The translations under genes were made by a program, and so were the position numbers. This document shows positions 34,763-47,389 of a DNA stretch of 64,000 nt, piece after piece. The notes under the pieces were generated by a model. That model did no database searches. It saw nothing but the letters and a program-made list of their open reading frames with translations, and was not told where the DNA came from. Positions within the stretch are counted from its first letter, which is position 1. Each line of letters starts with the position of its first letter. Origin of the DNA: Tanypteryx hageni (lineage: Eukaryota > Arthropoda > Insecta > Odonata > Petaluridae); NCBI GenBank assembly GCA_028673005.1, contig CM054112.1:193151451-193215450 (forward strand), in the 5' to 3' direction.

Positions 34763-35221
34763 GAGGAGGGGGTGGAGTCGTTTGCATTCAGGATGAGTGA
34801 TTCCTGAGAGCTCGCGACGATAGCGAGCGTTTTCTCCCCGGGACCGATCTCTTCTTCCTTTCGAAGCGTGCCTCTTCCCCTTCTCCCCGTCGGATTCCTT
34901 TTGTTTCTCGCACCTACATTGATAAAGTGCGTCGCTCGCCTCCTCCTGGATGCGCGCATCGATTCGCTTCTTTTTTTCCACGATTTTTTCTTCTATTTTT
35001 AATTTATTTCTTTCTCGTCCATTCCCCTCCCCGCCCCTTTTGTCGTTTTAATAAAAACTTCTCGTTTTTAAAACTTCAAGTTCTTTTTGTCAGCGGGCGT
35101 TTATTTCTTCGATGGAGAAGTTCGAGAGGGAGCGAGGAGAACGTTGCCGTGGATGATTCATTCGTTAAATTTTTCTTCATCGTCCCTTGATGGATAGGGA
35201 TAAAAAAAAGATCGTTCGGGA
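34763..35221. other. Unique sequence, no gene seen
   Basis: Mixed composition, T-rich between 34970 and 35100. Nothing recognised. Confidence 0.4.
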
Positions 35222-35455
35222 TGATCTCTGTCTCTCTTCTCTCTCTCTCTTCTCTTCTCTCTCCTCTTCTCTTCTCTCTCCTCTCTCTCTCCTCTCTCTC
35301 TCCTCTCTCTCTCCTCTCTCTCTCTCCTCTCTCTCTCTCCTCTTCTCTTCTCTCTCCTCTCTCTCTCTCTCTCCTCTCTCTCCTCTCTCTCTCTCCTCTC
35401 TCTCCTCTCTCTCTCTCTTCTCTTCTCTCTCTCTCCCTCTCTCTCTCTCTCGCGT
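35222..35455 (+). repeat. (CT)n-rich array with TTCT interruptions
   Basis: Runs of CTCTCT separated by CTTCTCTT and CCTCT give a 230-bp pyrimidine array. Both strands are open in several frames (Ser/Leu on plus, Arg/Glu on minus), all repeat artefacts. Confidence 0.97.
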
Positions 35456-36150
35456 TCTTTTCCCAATTTCGCCACGGTCGGATGCATCAAGCACGATCGA
35501 AGGTTCCGAACGTTCGGAATGTATTTACGTCAATAGCGGATTCTCTTTATGTTTTAATTGCGCGCGTTTCGTTTGTTTTTTCCGATTCGGAGAAAATCGT
35601 TCAAAAGATGATTTATGGCGAGTTATTTGTTTTTTTGCGCTTACGAGACGGGCGTCGAAAGCGAAAAGAGGAGGATGATTCGACGATCGCGCGATGGAGA
35701 TGTTAACTATGGTCCTTATTGTTGAATTTAATACGATTCGAACGGAAGTGATCCGAAAAAAAAACAATCAAAAAACCTTTCCGTTTTTTCTCTTTCCGAG
35801 GGCAAATATCTGAAATCTCGAGTTTTGCTCGCATTATGTGTCGCTTCGAGTAGGGAAGCAAACGAAAGTCAAAACGTTACGGGATGAATTCGAAATGCCG
35901 GGACAATTTTTATGAATTTCCGACTGAATGACGTTTCCGGGTTTGATTAACCGCGAACGCGAACGAAACGGCAAAGACAGCACCGATCCCGACTTCCGAA
36001 TCTAATATTATCTCGTTCCCCTTTGCCTTCTGTTTACAATCAAGGAGTCGACGTGCTTTTAAAAAATAACTCGCGGATTCCGTTTTCCGTTTATCGGTCG
36101 AGTCAATCCATTTCCGACCACACATCGATGAATTCCTTTACCTATTTATA
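35456..36150. other. Unique sequence, no gene seen
   Basis: CpG-rich unique DNA. The 5' limit of the LINE remnant that follows is not defined and may extend into this stretch. Confidence 0.4.
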
Positions 36151-36161
36151 CATTTTTTCAC

Positions 36162-36735
36162 TTGTTCTCGATCGTCTCGACATCGAAGGCTCGATGTTCT
36201 CTCAAATTAGCCATCCTAACGGCCTTGTCCCTAGACCAATTTTCGGTATCTCGACAAAAATCTGACCTCTCCTTATGTTATAACATTTTAAACTCTAATA
36301 TGGACAGTCCAGAACTCTTGGCCTCTTTCGGTTTACGAGTACCCTCTAGAACAACACGCTCTATGGATTTACTCCACATTCCAACCACAAGGTTATCTAT
36401 TATTAGGCGCTCTCTTTTTTTCCGTCTTCCTACCCTATTTAATTATCTACCTTCCCACATAGATCCGTTTATCCTTTCCTGTAAATCATTTATCAAAGGT
36501 TGTAGAGCTCATTTACCTCATTCTCACCTCTAATTTCTTTGTGCTCTATCCGCAGTGTTATTTTCCCTTTTCTCTTTCGTGTTGTATTCTTATTATTATT
36601 ATTATTCTCTGTTTTTTTCCTGTTTTTTATTCGCATTTATTTATACTCATGATGTTATATATTTCACTCTAAAATGGCGAATGCTATATGTGAAATTTTT
36701 AATTAAATAAATAAATAAATAAAATAAATAAATTA
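36162..36735 (+). mobile_element. LINE 3' end: RT C-terminal tail, 3' UTR, AAAT tail
   Basis: A plus-strand frame to about 36531 contains SLCYNILNSNMDSPELLASF, RVPSRTTRSMDLLHIPTTR and FNYLPSHIDPFILSCKSFIK. This is the pattern of the extreme C-terminus in CR1/Jockey-like non-LTR reverse transcriptases (LCYKILNG, then a VW/FNSLP block, then SFK). About 200 bp of T-rich 3' UTR with an ATT run (36588-36606) follow, and then a 3' tail of AAAT/AATAA repeats (36703-36733). The polymerase core is absent, so this is a 5'-truncated copy. The frame is intact over the tail, so it may be younger than the LINE at 11.5 kb. Clade from memory. Confidence 0.75.
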
Positions 36736-39180
36736 ACCTCTCGGCCGCCCGTAATGGCGGAAGCAACGTCGAAAAAAATGTTCGAGTACCATCTGGATAT
36801 CTCGTATCGGATGGAATAAAAATACTCCCTGTCGGAATGGCGAATCGGGATGTTACCGTTTCCTTCGTGGTCTCCTCCACTCCACGCTCTCGTCTCCTCC
36901 ACTCCACCACCACGCCCTTGTCTTCTCCACTCCACCCCCACACCCTCGCCTCCTCGTCTTTATTACTCCCGACATTCCTTCTCTCGCTCCGAAAAAAATG
37001 ACGTGTGCCTATTGGAAAACACCACGTCATCCCAAATCCCCGTGAGAACGCCTTGGCCGCGCCATTTCGTGTTACCGATTCCGTGCACCGTGCAGATTTG
37101 GCGAATTAACCTCTCTCCCTCTCTCTCTTTCGGAAACCAACCCGGCCGTAATCCTCCGCATCAACCTCACGAGGCGCCGATGACGTCATCCGAAATATCA
37201 TTAAAAAATATCCGAGAATCCGATGGCATCTCGAAAGGTTTCGGATAAAATTTCTAAAAAAATCTTCGAAGTAGCAATTCGATGTATCGACATTGCCTCC
37301 TTCGAAGCGACCTCTTTAAGCGACAGCTCTATAAATACGGCTTTATTCCCGTCGGATGATATTTGACGAGAATGGGCAAATATCTTCGATAGAAAAAAAA
37401 TACAGGATATTTTTGGGCGATCCGGGTCGGCGTTAATACACGCCGGAAATTTGGTGGCGGGCCGATAACCGAATCCTTACCTTCCGCCGACGGTGTTTTT
37501 CGCGCGAATTTTTTCCACTTTTCCCTCCAAAATAGAAACTTCCTAATTTAAGATTTAGAAAAAACCTCTTCCTTTTTTCCTCCCATCTCTTCACTCCAGG
37601 AAGTGCAGGATGCGCGGTACAATGGGTAAATTAGAGGGAAACTACTATTAGTTTCTCCTGTCGCCCGCATCCTCTCGCGATTTTTCCTCGGGCGAGTATT
37701 TCCGCGCTACGTTCCTCCACCACCCTTTCAGCCCTCGCGAATTTAAGAGGAGTTCGAAGTGGAAACATTAAGGGAGGCGACCTCCCTACAATCTTCCCCA
37801 CCGAGCCGCCGCCTCCTCCCCTTATTTCAATTCTTCTTTCCGCCTCACCCCGTTCGCCATCATCGCCACCGCCACCCACATCTTCCGGCCCCACCCTCTT
37901 ACCGGCTGAATCTCCTCCCTCCTCCTTTGCCGCTAAAGAACCGGTTCTCTCTTCGGCGGGGAAAGGAGGGGAGAGAGGAGGGAGAGCGGCGGTAGGGAGG
38001 GAAAGAGTTCGTTAACGGGAGGGTTTTTTGGGGGGAGAGAGGATGAGGTAGTGAGGGTAATCGGAGGGGGAAAATGGAGGGATAGAAAGTGTGCGTGGAT
38101 GCAATGGTCAGTTTGCAACTTGCAGAGCGAGCGTCCGCTACTTTCGCGGTTCTCATCCGACTCCTTTAATATCTCCCCCACGTCCAATCTTCTCACTGTC
38201 TAAGAAAAGGAAAACAACTTTTCTTAACCTCCAGGGAGGTTCCTCCCCCTCCCCCAACTAGCGCCATCTATCCATGGGAACGAATAGGAGAGGGAACTGC
38301 GACCGACGAGAACTTCGAGGAGGTATTTTTCCTAGCGTCTGGTCGCTAATGCGGTCTTCCCCTCATCCTTCTTCACGAAGATCTACTTCCTCGCCATTTT
38401 CGCCTCTTCCTAGAGAGTTCTCTCTTCGTTGTTATTTGGAAAAGACCCGTAATTACGTGAAGGGCTTCTAAAAGGTATGGAAGCCGCAAGGTCCACTTCC
38501 CGTTTCGAAATCGTGGCGTTTCCTTTAAATGCACCTGCCAACCGGATACCTTGGGAGTCCCGATGGTTCGTTAAGACGGAGGTTCCCCCCCCCCCCCTCC
38601 CACAATCTTTCAAGGTGAAACACTTACATTTTTCGTTGTCGAGGTGGCGAAATGTTTTTTGTTCCGGTCCCGGATCGAGGTAGAGTTAATTTTTAAAGGT
38701 AAAAAATAGCTTCGAAAAGTTAGGCTTAAAGAATTTTAAAAAACTGTAACTCGAGAAGCTTTTGAGAAGCGATATATTTTTTTAACGGATGGGTCGCCTT
38801 TGTTTCGACGGAAATGCATTTTTGAGAACGCCTTCTTAAGACTTTTCTGTTTACACGTTCCTCCCTCCCCCTCTCCTCCCTTAGGGGATACGAAATTTTG
38901 AAGTCCCTTCGAAGGTAAATTTAGGAAAAGTAAAGAGGAGGCCCTTCGAAAAATCCTCTCTCTCCCGCTACTCCTTCCCGAAGTGCTCCGCAGTTATGAC
39001 GCGCGTGAAGGGGAGGCTTTTAATAATTTCTGCCCCTCACATTGTTCGCGACGGCGTGCGTATATAATGTTAAACGCACGGACTGCAAACAATATGTTTC
39101 GGGCATAAAACTTTCCCGGAGGCTTTATGCGGAGGGAACGTGGAAAGGGAGTTAAAAGCGAGAATATGAGCGGGAGGAGG
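36736..39180. other. Unique sequence with small low-complexity patches
   Basis: CT-rich around 36860-36970 and 37790-37940, GA-rich around 37960-38090, a run of 14 C at 38586-38599. No gene seen. Many CpGs. Confidence 0.4.
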
Positions 39181-39379
39181 AGACTCGGTGTATGTGAAAA
39201 CCGCTCTGGGTTCTTTGCCCAAGTGTTCCCGGGCCAAGGGATGGATGGCCCGAAGGGAGTGGAATGAAGGGAGGTGGAGGAATAAGGGGGCTGAAGGGTC
39301 AACGCGAGGAGGCAAGCAAGGCCTGGCAGGCACTCTGGGAGAGCGCCATTCATCTCCCGGCCGCTCCCCACATCTGCTG

Positions 39380-40130
39380 CGTTCACTCCCCTCTCTTTCC
39401 CTTCCTACCTCCCCTTCCTCTCTCCCCTTCCTCTCTCCCCTTCCTCCCTCCCTCCCCTTCCTCCCTCCCTCCCCTTCCTCCCTCCCTCCCCTTCCTCCCT
39501 CCCTCCCCTTCCTCCCTCTCCTTCCTCCCTCCCCTTCCTCCCTCCCATTCCTCTCTCCCCTTCCTCCCTCCCATTCCTCTCTCCCCTTCCTCCCTCCCCT
39601 TCCTCCCTCCCCTTCCTCCCTCCCCTTCCTCCCTCCCATTCCCCCTCCCCTTCCTCTCTCCCTTCCCTTCCTACCTCCCCTTCCACTCTCTGTTCTTCCC
39701 TCCCTTCCTCCCTCCGTTCTTCCATCTCATCCTCCCTCCGTTCCTCCTTCCCTCTGTTCCTCCCTCACTCCGTTCCTTCCTCCCTCCATTCCTCCCTCCC
39801 TTAATTCCTCCCTTTCTCTCTCCGTTATTCCCTACCTTCCTGTCTCCCTCCCTCCCATCCTCTCCCTTCCTCCCTCCTATCCTCTCTCCCTTACTCCCTC
39901 CTATCCTCTCTCCCTTCCTCCCTCCTATCCTCTCTCCCTTCCTCCCACCCATCCTCTCCCTTCCTCCCACCCATCCTCTCCCTTCCTCCCACCCATCCTC
40001 TCCCTCCCACCCATCCTCTCCCTTCCTTCCACCCATCCTCTCCCTTCCTCCCTCTCATCCTGTCCCTTCCTCACTCCTTCCCTCCCTCCCTTTTTCCCTC
40101 TCTGCATTTCTCCTCTCCCTCTCTCCACAG
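39380..40130 (+). repeat. CCTTCCTCCCTCCC-type polypyrimidine array
   Basis: The first half repeats CCTTCCTCCCTC with C-run changes. The second half contains a longer unit near 24 bp (CCTATCCTCTCTCCCTT plus CTCCCT) and then CCCACCCATCCTCTCCC units. The frames of over 300 codons across it are pure Pro/Ser/Leu repeat translation. Confidence 0.93.
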
Positions 40131-42660
40131 TCCCTCCATTTGCCACTATCCATCTCTCCCCAAGTTGTGCGGGGGCCTTCCGCCATTTCGCCCCGTCTTT
40201 GCGAGTTGCGTAAGTCATATAATGCTCATTTTCCTTTCATGCTTCCTCCCCACTAGCACACACTCCCTTCCCTAATGCCTCTCTCCATCCCACTACCCGC
40301 CGTCTTCCCCTTACCCCGGGTCCTAATAAAAGGCCTCTTCTTCTTTTTTCCGCACTTCCTTCCGCCCCACAAATCATTGCTCTCCTTGCGTCCGCTGGCG
40401 TGTAATCCGCAACCGACTTTTCGCTTCATCTCCGAAGAGAGGGAATACGCGAGGAGTTGCCGGCGTCGCCATCTCTCTCGCCGCATTCCTGGCGTGTTTA
40501 TTATCGTAAAATTCATCACTTTTTTGGGCCCCTTCCGCACGTTTTTTTTTCGGAGGAAAAAATATTACCACGCGATGAGAACGCGATGGGAATTCACCCT
40601 TTTGGGATTTTTAATCGTTGCCCCCGTTTCTTTTTTTAAATTTTGATCTCGGAGGTTATTCCTCAATGTTATCGTTGCTGACGCCCAGTAGTTTATAACA
40701 GGTGTCTGAGGAGATTATGCGCCTTACTTTGCTTTCTTCCTTAAGGTTTTCCGATGGTAATTCATTTCGCAGCTTCTTATAATGAGCTATTTCCTTAGTT
40801 TCTTCGCCAGTTGAAAGTCATCGTTCAATGTTTATAGAATTAGACTAACAAACGAAGACATTAAAACGATACATCCTCAGCCGCAAAACAGCTAAGAAAA
40901 CTCTCGGAGATGTATGGCGCGTGAATTCGATCGTAACCACGAGGTGAGCTCGATAATTCTTTATTAAATAAAAAAATCGACAAGTGACCGTTTCACTTGA
41001 ACGGAAAAAAATGAAGATTTCGAGCTTTCGTTCGATTCATTCGCGGAGAGACAAAACGCGGTCGAAGCTAAATGGAAATCGCCTCGATGAACGAGCGCGG
41101 AAAATGTTAAAAATGTCTCAGCCCGACATTACTTCCGTCAACACGTGTCACTTCCAGATCGCCAACGTTTTTCGATTCGCTCTCCGATACCGACGATAAT
41201 GCGGACGATAGGAGAGGGAGTTCGGAAATGTTAGAGCGTTCCTTATTGCCGCCATGCTTACGTTTCCCCGTCTTCGGAAGCGATATACATTGTTATTTCA
41301 CGACCAGTGCGCCGTCTCATTTAAACTTTTAGATTCTGCGTGGGTGGGAATGGGAGTGAATTCTTTCTTTCTGAAACCCTCGGTTCAGAAATTCCCATCG
41401 GTTAAAACATCTTGCGAGAAAAGCCCTCTTCATCGATCCTGCCATTCTCCGATAGCGCCGGGGTAGCGACAGGTTCCTCGTAAGAAGGCCTCCTTCATCG
41501 GACTTCCCTTTTCTCCCTTCTTCCTCCCACTCACTCCCCAAACAAAGTCAAATATCTATCTCCCTCTCTCCTCCCCCCATTCTTCCTCGTCCTCCCTCAC
41601 TCCCAACCTTTTCCATTCTCTCCCTTCGATCAATTTCCTCACCACCGCTCTCACAATCCCACCCCATCTTATTTCACCATCTACTCTTCTTCCTCGTTCT
41701 TCGACTCTCTCATCGGCCCCCCAGTATCTCAGCCCTTCTCTTCTTACCATTCGGTCCGGCAATTCTTTTTTGGGGATGAATAAGAGTCGCGTTTCTATTT
41801 GTTTTTACCTTTTAAATAGCTCACAATAAGCCGTTACCGGTCTTCTATAATGAACGTAGTAACAACAGCAAAGACTGTCGCTTACGGCAGGATTCGAACC
41901 AGCGACCCTTATTCCTCCGCCTGCTTCTTAGTAGGCGGATCCGTAACGAGAACAAAGGCGCGTGATCACGGGCGCCTCTGAATCCAACCCTATTCCCCTG
42001 CCATCCGCGTCTTTCCCGCCTCCTCACTCCGCCCGCCCCTGCCCGCGAACGGTTCTTCTTTTCGGCACCCTTACGAAACCTTATAATTTTAAATCTTTAT
42101 GAGGAACCTGCGATGTCAAGGAGGGAGATTTTCGAGGAAGGATGGAAGGATGCGGATAAGCGAAAGGTTGGTTAAGACTTGCGTTGGAACGTATCGAAGT
42201 AGGAGAGAGAGTCTCGGAAGGTGGAGTTTCGCGTCTTCTCCGCGACGCGGCGCCTCTAGTCGCCATCCACTATTCCTCGGGGGCTAACCTCCACGGCACT
42301 ATTTGCCCGATCGTTTCGAGTTTCAACCCCGGGAGAGATACGAGTCCGTGGGCACTTTCGCCGCTCCTCCCTTACTCCGACCTCCGCTCCGCAATCTTGC
42401 CCTCGGGACGCTGTAGAGTCGCCATGGTGCGCATCTCTCTCATCTCGCAATCCTCTCCCTCCTCTAATGCATCTCCGCGCCGCCATGCTATGCCTCCCCT
42501 CCCACTACCCTCTTCTTCCTTGTCTCGCTTCATTCTCTTTTCCTTATTCTTTTATTAGCGTTTCCTTTACTATTCGGTGTGAGAAGGATAGCAAGTAGAC
42601 TCTTCCTTGACTATTCACGGAGCGGACTCATTAAAACGAGTGGATCAGAGTGGAGTTGGG
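40131..42660. other. Unique sequence, no gene seen
   Basis: CT-rich at 41510-41720, otherwise mixed. A tRNA-like segment is described separately. Nothing coding recognised. Confidence 0.4.
41878..41965 (-). repeat. tRNA-like segment, possible SINE head or tRNA pseudogene
   Basis: The minus strand contains CTGGTTCGAATCCTGC, a perfect B box (plus 41891-41901). Its 5' GTTACGG can pair with 3' CCGTAAG at six of seven positions, as in an acceptor stem. The middle, with CCGCCT/AGGCGG pairing, does not fold as a normal D arm, so a functional tRNA is doubtful. Confidence 0.4.
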
Positions 42661-42669
42661 TGGGGTGAG

Positions 42670-43542
42670 GTGGGCCATCCCTCTCTTTTCACTCTCTCTC
42701 ACACTTATTTCTCCCTGCCTCTCTTCTATTTCCCTCTCTTCTTTCTCCCTCTCTTCTTTCTCCCTCTCTTCTTTCTCCCTCTCTCTTCTCTCTCCCTCTC
42801 GTCTTCCCCCTCTCTTCTTTCTCCCTCTCCGCTCTTCCTCTCCCTTCTCTCTCCCTATCTCTCTTCTCTCTCTCCCTATTCTCTTCTCTCTCTCTCCCTA
42901 TCTCTCTTCTCTCTCTCCCTATCTCTCTTCTCTCTCTCTCCCTATCTCTCTCTCTCTCCCTATCTCTCTTCTCTCTCTCCCTCCCTATCTCTCTTCTCTC
43001 TCCCTCTTCGTTCTCCCTAGCACTTCTCTCTCTCTTCTCTTGCTCTCTTCTCTTGCTCTCTTCTCTCCCTATCTCTTTTCTCTCCCTCTCTCTTCTCTCC
43101 CTCTCTCTTCTCTCTCTCTTCTCACCCTCTCTCTTCTCTCTCTCTCCCTATCTCTCTTCTCTCTCTCCCTCCCTATCTCTCTTCTCTCTCCCTCTTCGTT
43201 CTCCCTAGCACTTCTCTCTCTCTTCTCTTGCTCTCTTCTCTTGCTCTCTTCTCTTGCTCTCTTCTCTCCCTATCTCTCTTCTCTCCCTCTCTCTTCTCTC
43301 CCTCTCTCTTCTCTCTCTCTTCTCACCCTCTCTCTTCTCTCTCTCTTCTCACCCTCTATCTTCTCACCCTCTCTCTTCTTACTCTCTTCTCACCCTCTAT
43401 CTTCTCACCCTCTCTCTTCTCACCCTCTCTCTTCTCACTCTCTCTTCTCACCCTCTCTCTTCTCTCTCCTCTCTCTTCTCTCTCTCCTCTCACCCTCTCT
43501 CTCCTCTCTCTCGTCTCTCTTCTGTCTCTCTTCTCTCCCTCT

Positions 43543-43581
<39 letters not shown>

Positions 43582-43970
43582 CCTCTCTCTCTTCTCTCCC
43601 TCTCTCTCTCTTCTCTCCCTCTCTCTCTCTTCTCTCCCTCTCTCTCTTCTCTCCCTCTCTCTCTTCTCTCCCTCTCTCTCTTCTCTCCCTCTCTCTCTCT
43701 CTTCTCTCCCTCTCTCTCTCTCTTCTCTCCCTCTCTCTCTCTCTTCTATCCCTCTCTCTCTTCTCTCCCTCTCTCTCTCTCTTCTCTCCCTCTCTCTCTT
43801 CTCTCCCTCTCTCTCTTCTCTCCCTCTCTCTCTTCTCTCCCTCTCTCTCTTCTCTCCCTCTCTCTCTTCTCTCCCTCTCTCTCTTCTCTCCCTCTCTCTC
43901 TTCTCTCCCTCTCTCTCTTCTCTCCCTCTCTCTCTTCTCTCCCTCTCTATCTCTCTTGTCTCACTTCCTA
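42670..43970 (+). repeat. 1.3-kb CT array with internal duplication and 17-bp units
   Basis: An almost pure C/T plus strand. The word TTCGTTCTCCCTAGCAC occurs at 43007 and 43195 within a surrounding block that is itself repeated, a 188-bp duplication. From about 43790 a regular 17-bp unit, TTCTCTCCCTCTCTCTC, repeats about ten times; longer variants by 2 or 4 bp precede it. Frames of up to 453 codons exist only because C/T sequence cannot form stop codons. Confidence 0.97.
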
Positions 43971-45630
43971 GGACCTTATCTCCTCTCCTCCCTCTTTCAT
44001 CCCCGATGTAAGATATAAGTTGTTTTCTTTCTCTCCCCGTTCTCTCCCGTCCTTCCCTTCTAACCCCATATATCTCTCTCTTCTTCTTCGCAGCCCTCTA
44101 GGCTTAAACTCTCACTAGGAGCAAGCGAAGCCATCGTACTCTTTCGCGCCGTTGACGCAACTGTCCGTGTGAGAGAGGTGCGCTTTCAATGAGTCCATTC
44201 GGTGTGTGGAACAAGAGCCTAGAGAGAGAGTATGCCACTTACATTCTTCTCCTGCGTCTTTCCACAACGCACGTCTGTATGGGAACCAGGGATAGGTTTA
44301 TGTGTATATTTTGCCGTGTCATTATTTTTTGTTGCGGTTTGGGAAAAATAAATGTTAGAGCCTTAAAAAGAAATTATTTTATAGGTAAGTATTTTATCTA
44401 TGTTGATCACCCTCGGTCCAGACCTTTTTGGCTAGGGTGAAATTCGGAAATTACAAATTGTGGAACCCAACTTCTCTCCCATTTGTGCTTGATGTGTGTG
44501 TGCCCCAGTTTCGCTGACTTCGATTTCAATTAGCGACAAGGAAAACGTTTCATATTTCTCCTTTACTTCCCTATTCGTTTAAACCTAATTGCCGAGAAAC
44601 TAAAATCAAGCTTCCATAATGAAACTGCTCGCCCTATAGACATACACGATCTCGGCGCCGGTGTATTTTAGGGAAGCGGCTTCCAGCCGGTGCCGCAACT
44701 ATTCTGGAAAAGGAGCACGGAAAATCCAAGATCGTAACTACAGTTGTAGGAAAATAATTAGGCGCTGGGTGGCTACTGCTTTTACGCGTGATTATAGAGG
44801 GATCGTTCGAAGTTACTCCGCTTCGCCGCCGAAATCCCGTCAAGATTCGAACGCATTTTGCCCGCCAAGTTTTTTTTTTTTAAACCCTCGCAAAAATGAA
44901 ATCGCCATTCCGTTCCTTGCGTAAAGGATCATCGATGGTATGAAGCGGTCGTCGTTTTCTCCTTCGCGAAGGGAATTAAGAAAACGGAAGCGAACGCCTG
45001 CTTTCTGAAAAAGAAAGAAAAAAGTTATAACAACCGCCATGCATTCAAAATTGGATCCGAGACACCTGAGCCACGCAAAAAGGCGTCACCTTCGGTAAGG
45101 GGACTCGGTACACCAAAAAGCTCTCCGGGACCGGGATTATTATGCCGCCCACCCTAGGAATCGAATCCCTAACGCCCTCCTTCCCTTTCCACTCCTTTCA
45201 CCTCTCTCTCTCTCTCGCACTCGCTTTAATATGCGGCTGTAAAGTTTTACGCCCCGCCTCCCATCTCTCCTCTTGCTCTCGACCCACCCAGGAAGCCCTC
45301 CCTCTCCACCCGCATCCTTATCTCCCTCCCCCCTTTCGACTCCACCTACCTCTCCCACCTCATCTCCACACCTTTAACTTCTCCCCAGAGCACCTCGATA
45401 GAGGGGACTCCTAGAGATATCTCTCGTCACAGTATTGTTGTATGGTATACGTCGGAGCACCAAGAGTTAACAACATCCATCCAAGTCGACCCGATTCGCC
45501 ACTCCCCTCCCTGAGAGAAGGATGGGGTGCTATCGCAAGTGGTTCCTCCCTCCTCTCTCTCTCTCGCTCTCCCCAAAAAACTGCTCCCTTGTTCCTTATA
45601 TACCGTGCCACACCCTTAAGATCTAACGCG
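43971..45630. other. Unique sequence with CT patch
   Basis: CT-rich at 44010-44090 and 45175-45400. An 83-codon plus-strand frame (44189-44440) runs through a GTAAGT at 44385 but is not protein-like. Confidence 0.4.
45060..45180 (-). repeat. tRNA-like segment, possible SINE
   Basis: The minus strand reads GGGATTCGATTCCTAGG, a B-box-like motif (plus 45157-45170), followed downstream by GGCGGCATAATAATCCCGG. No complete tRNA fold is visible. Confidence 0.35.
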
Positions 45631-45639
45631 TTCGCTCTC

Positions 45640-46300
45640 GTTTTCTACCTTTCACTCCCTCCCTATCCTCTCCTCATTTTCCTTCTCGCTCCCCTCTATC
45701 TGTCTCCATCTACTCTCTCCTCTCCCTCCTTCCCTCATTCTCTTCCTCCCTCATTCTCTTTCTCCCCCATTCTTTCTCCCTCATTCTTTCTCCCTCATTC
45801 TTTCTCCCTCATTCTCTCTCCCCCTCACTCTCTCTCTCTCCCTCATTCTCTCTCTCCCTCATTCTCTCTCTCCCTCATTCTCCCTCCATCATTCTCTCCC
45901 TCCCTCATTCTCTCCCTCCCTCATTCTCTCCCTCTCACACTCTCTCCTTTCCTCATTCCCTTCCTCTCTCATGCACCCCACCCTCATCCTCTCCCTCCTC
46001 CATCCTCTCTCTCCCTCGTTCTCTACCTCCCTCGTTCTCTCCCTCCCCTATTCTCTCCCTCCCGTATTTTCTCCCTCCCCTATTCTCTCCCTCCCGTATT
46101 TTCTCCCTCCCATATTCTCTCCCTCCCTTATTCTCTCCCTCCCTTATTCTCTCCCTCCCTTATTCTCTCCCTCCCTTATTCTCTCCCTCCCTTATTCTCT
46201 CCCTCACTCAATCTCTCCCTCACTCAATCTCTCCCTCACTCAACTCTCCCTCACTCAATCTCTCTCAATAAAGTCGTTTGTCTGTCTGTCTGTCCCTCGT
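45640..46300 (+). repeat. CT-rich minisatellites (CATTCTCTCTCCCT; TTATTCTCTCCCTCCC)
   Basis: The first part (about 45735-45960) has units of 14-16 bp around CATTCTCTCTCCCT. The second (about 46012-46200) has a regular 16-bp unit TTATTCTCTCCCTCCC, about ten copies. Then come four CTCACTCAATCTCTCC-type units and a short TGTC run (46279-46293). Long Ser/Leu frames are artefacts. Confidence 0.95.
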
Positions 46301-47220
46301 TCTCTCCCTCCCTCGTTCTCTCATTCTCCCCCCCCCCTCGTTCTATCTCTCTTTTCTTATCCCTCTTTTCCCCCTCTATCTCACTGCGTTATCCCTTTCG
46401 TTCCCATTTTCTCTTTCACAAGCGTACAACGCACGAGGGACGTTTCGATTCACTCTATCCTATTGATAAAATCACACATCCCTTTCTGGTTTCATTTCGG
46501 TTTAAAGAAAAGACGAAGGTTCCTCTCGCTTTTACGAAAATGGCGTACAGATTTGTATCATTTCGCGCGCCGATTAACGAAAATGTATAATTTCCATACG
46601 TCCGTCTGCGTTTATGCTTGGAATCTTCGTTTTAGGGCGATGTTCAACTATTTTAGTACATTGCGATTGCGAGTCGTTCCAGCCGAAATTCATGGTTCTC
46701 AGCATGTCGTTAAAGAATTTTGAAATTTCCAATTGAAGTGTTACTTGATTATTATTCATGCATTCAGATTCCGGTTGCTTTTTTTCGAGGTTTTTTTTCA
46801 AATCTTGAAAAAATATTAAGCCCTCTTGATTTACTACTTTTCAGATAATACAATTGCTAGTGGACTCTCCGCAATTCCGAGGCGCTGCCCTTGCAATCCC
46901 CATAAAATATACTTTTTCTTTTACCATAAATTTTTTTTCACTCCTTTGGGCTTAAAATTAAGCCCCGCTAGATGGGCAAATATATTCCGGAGCCTCCCGC
47001 TCCTCAGAATGAATGTCGAGGCTCTTTCAATATCTGATCGGGCGATAAATTTTAAGCGAAGCCATTTCTCTGATCCCGCCCTCCTTTTGATGTCCCGCTT
47101 ATGAACCCCCGGAAAAAAAGAAATAGCGATAAATTAGAACCGGGAAGAAAGATGAGGACTTTCCAAACTCTATAAAAGCGGGAAATATTCCGGTTGTGGG
47201 ACATGGAGCGAAGTTTTTAA
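46301..47220. other. Unique sequence, no gene seen
   Basis: AT-rich, nothing recognised. Confidence 0.4.
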
Positions 47221-47227
47221 CATCCAC

Positions 47228-47325
47228 GTCTTAGCAAGTCTTCACCGGGCTGTGGTCCGGTTGCCGGATAAGGCGCCCGTAAGACTCCCGGCAAGTCTCT
47301 GAGGTTCCCTTGGTCACTCCCGTAT
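47228..47325 (+). repeat. tRNA-Arg-like segment, possible SINE head
   Basis: CCGGATAAGGCGCCCG resembles the D-arm region of arginine tRNAs. Downstream, AGACT and AGTCT form a perfect 5-bp stem round the 7-base loop CCCGGCA. The expected T at position 33 is missing and the following GAGGTTCCC is a poor B box. More likely a derived repeat than a gene. Confidence 0.3.
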
Positions 47326-47389
47326 CGAGGTACCCTCCTTCGTATACCACCTTCGCCCCCCACTCATCTTCCAACCTCACCAAATTCTT

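Noticed and set aside
34342..34981. Pro/Ser/Leu frames with SPLHPPRPSILLA repeats
   Set aside because: Translations of the 17-bp minisatellite in all three frames.
39070..40256. Open frames of 341 and 330 codons on plus and Gly/Arg/Glu frames on minus
   Set aside because: Translations of CCTTCCTCCC repeats on both strands.
42607..44018. Open frames of up to 453 codons, Ser/Leu/Pro only
   Set aside because: Pure C/T sequence cannot form stop codons; all three frames are open together and the text is a repeat translation.
44189..44440. Frame starting with ATG and reading into a GTAAGT donor at 44385, as a first exon
   Set aside because: The peptide is not protein-like and a GTAAGT is expected every few kilobases by chance.
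45442..46723. Open frames of 382 and 250 codons
   Set aside because: Driven by CT minisatellites; amino-acid content follows the 14-16-bp units.
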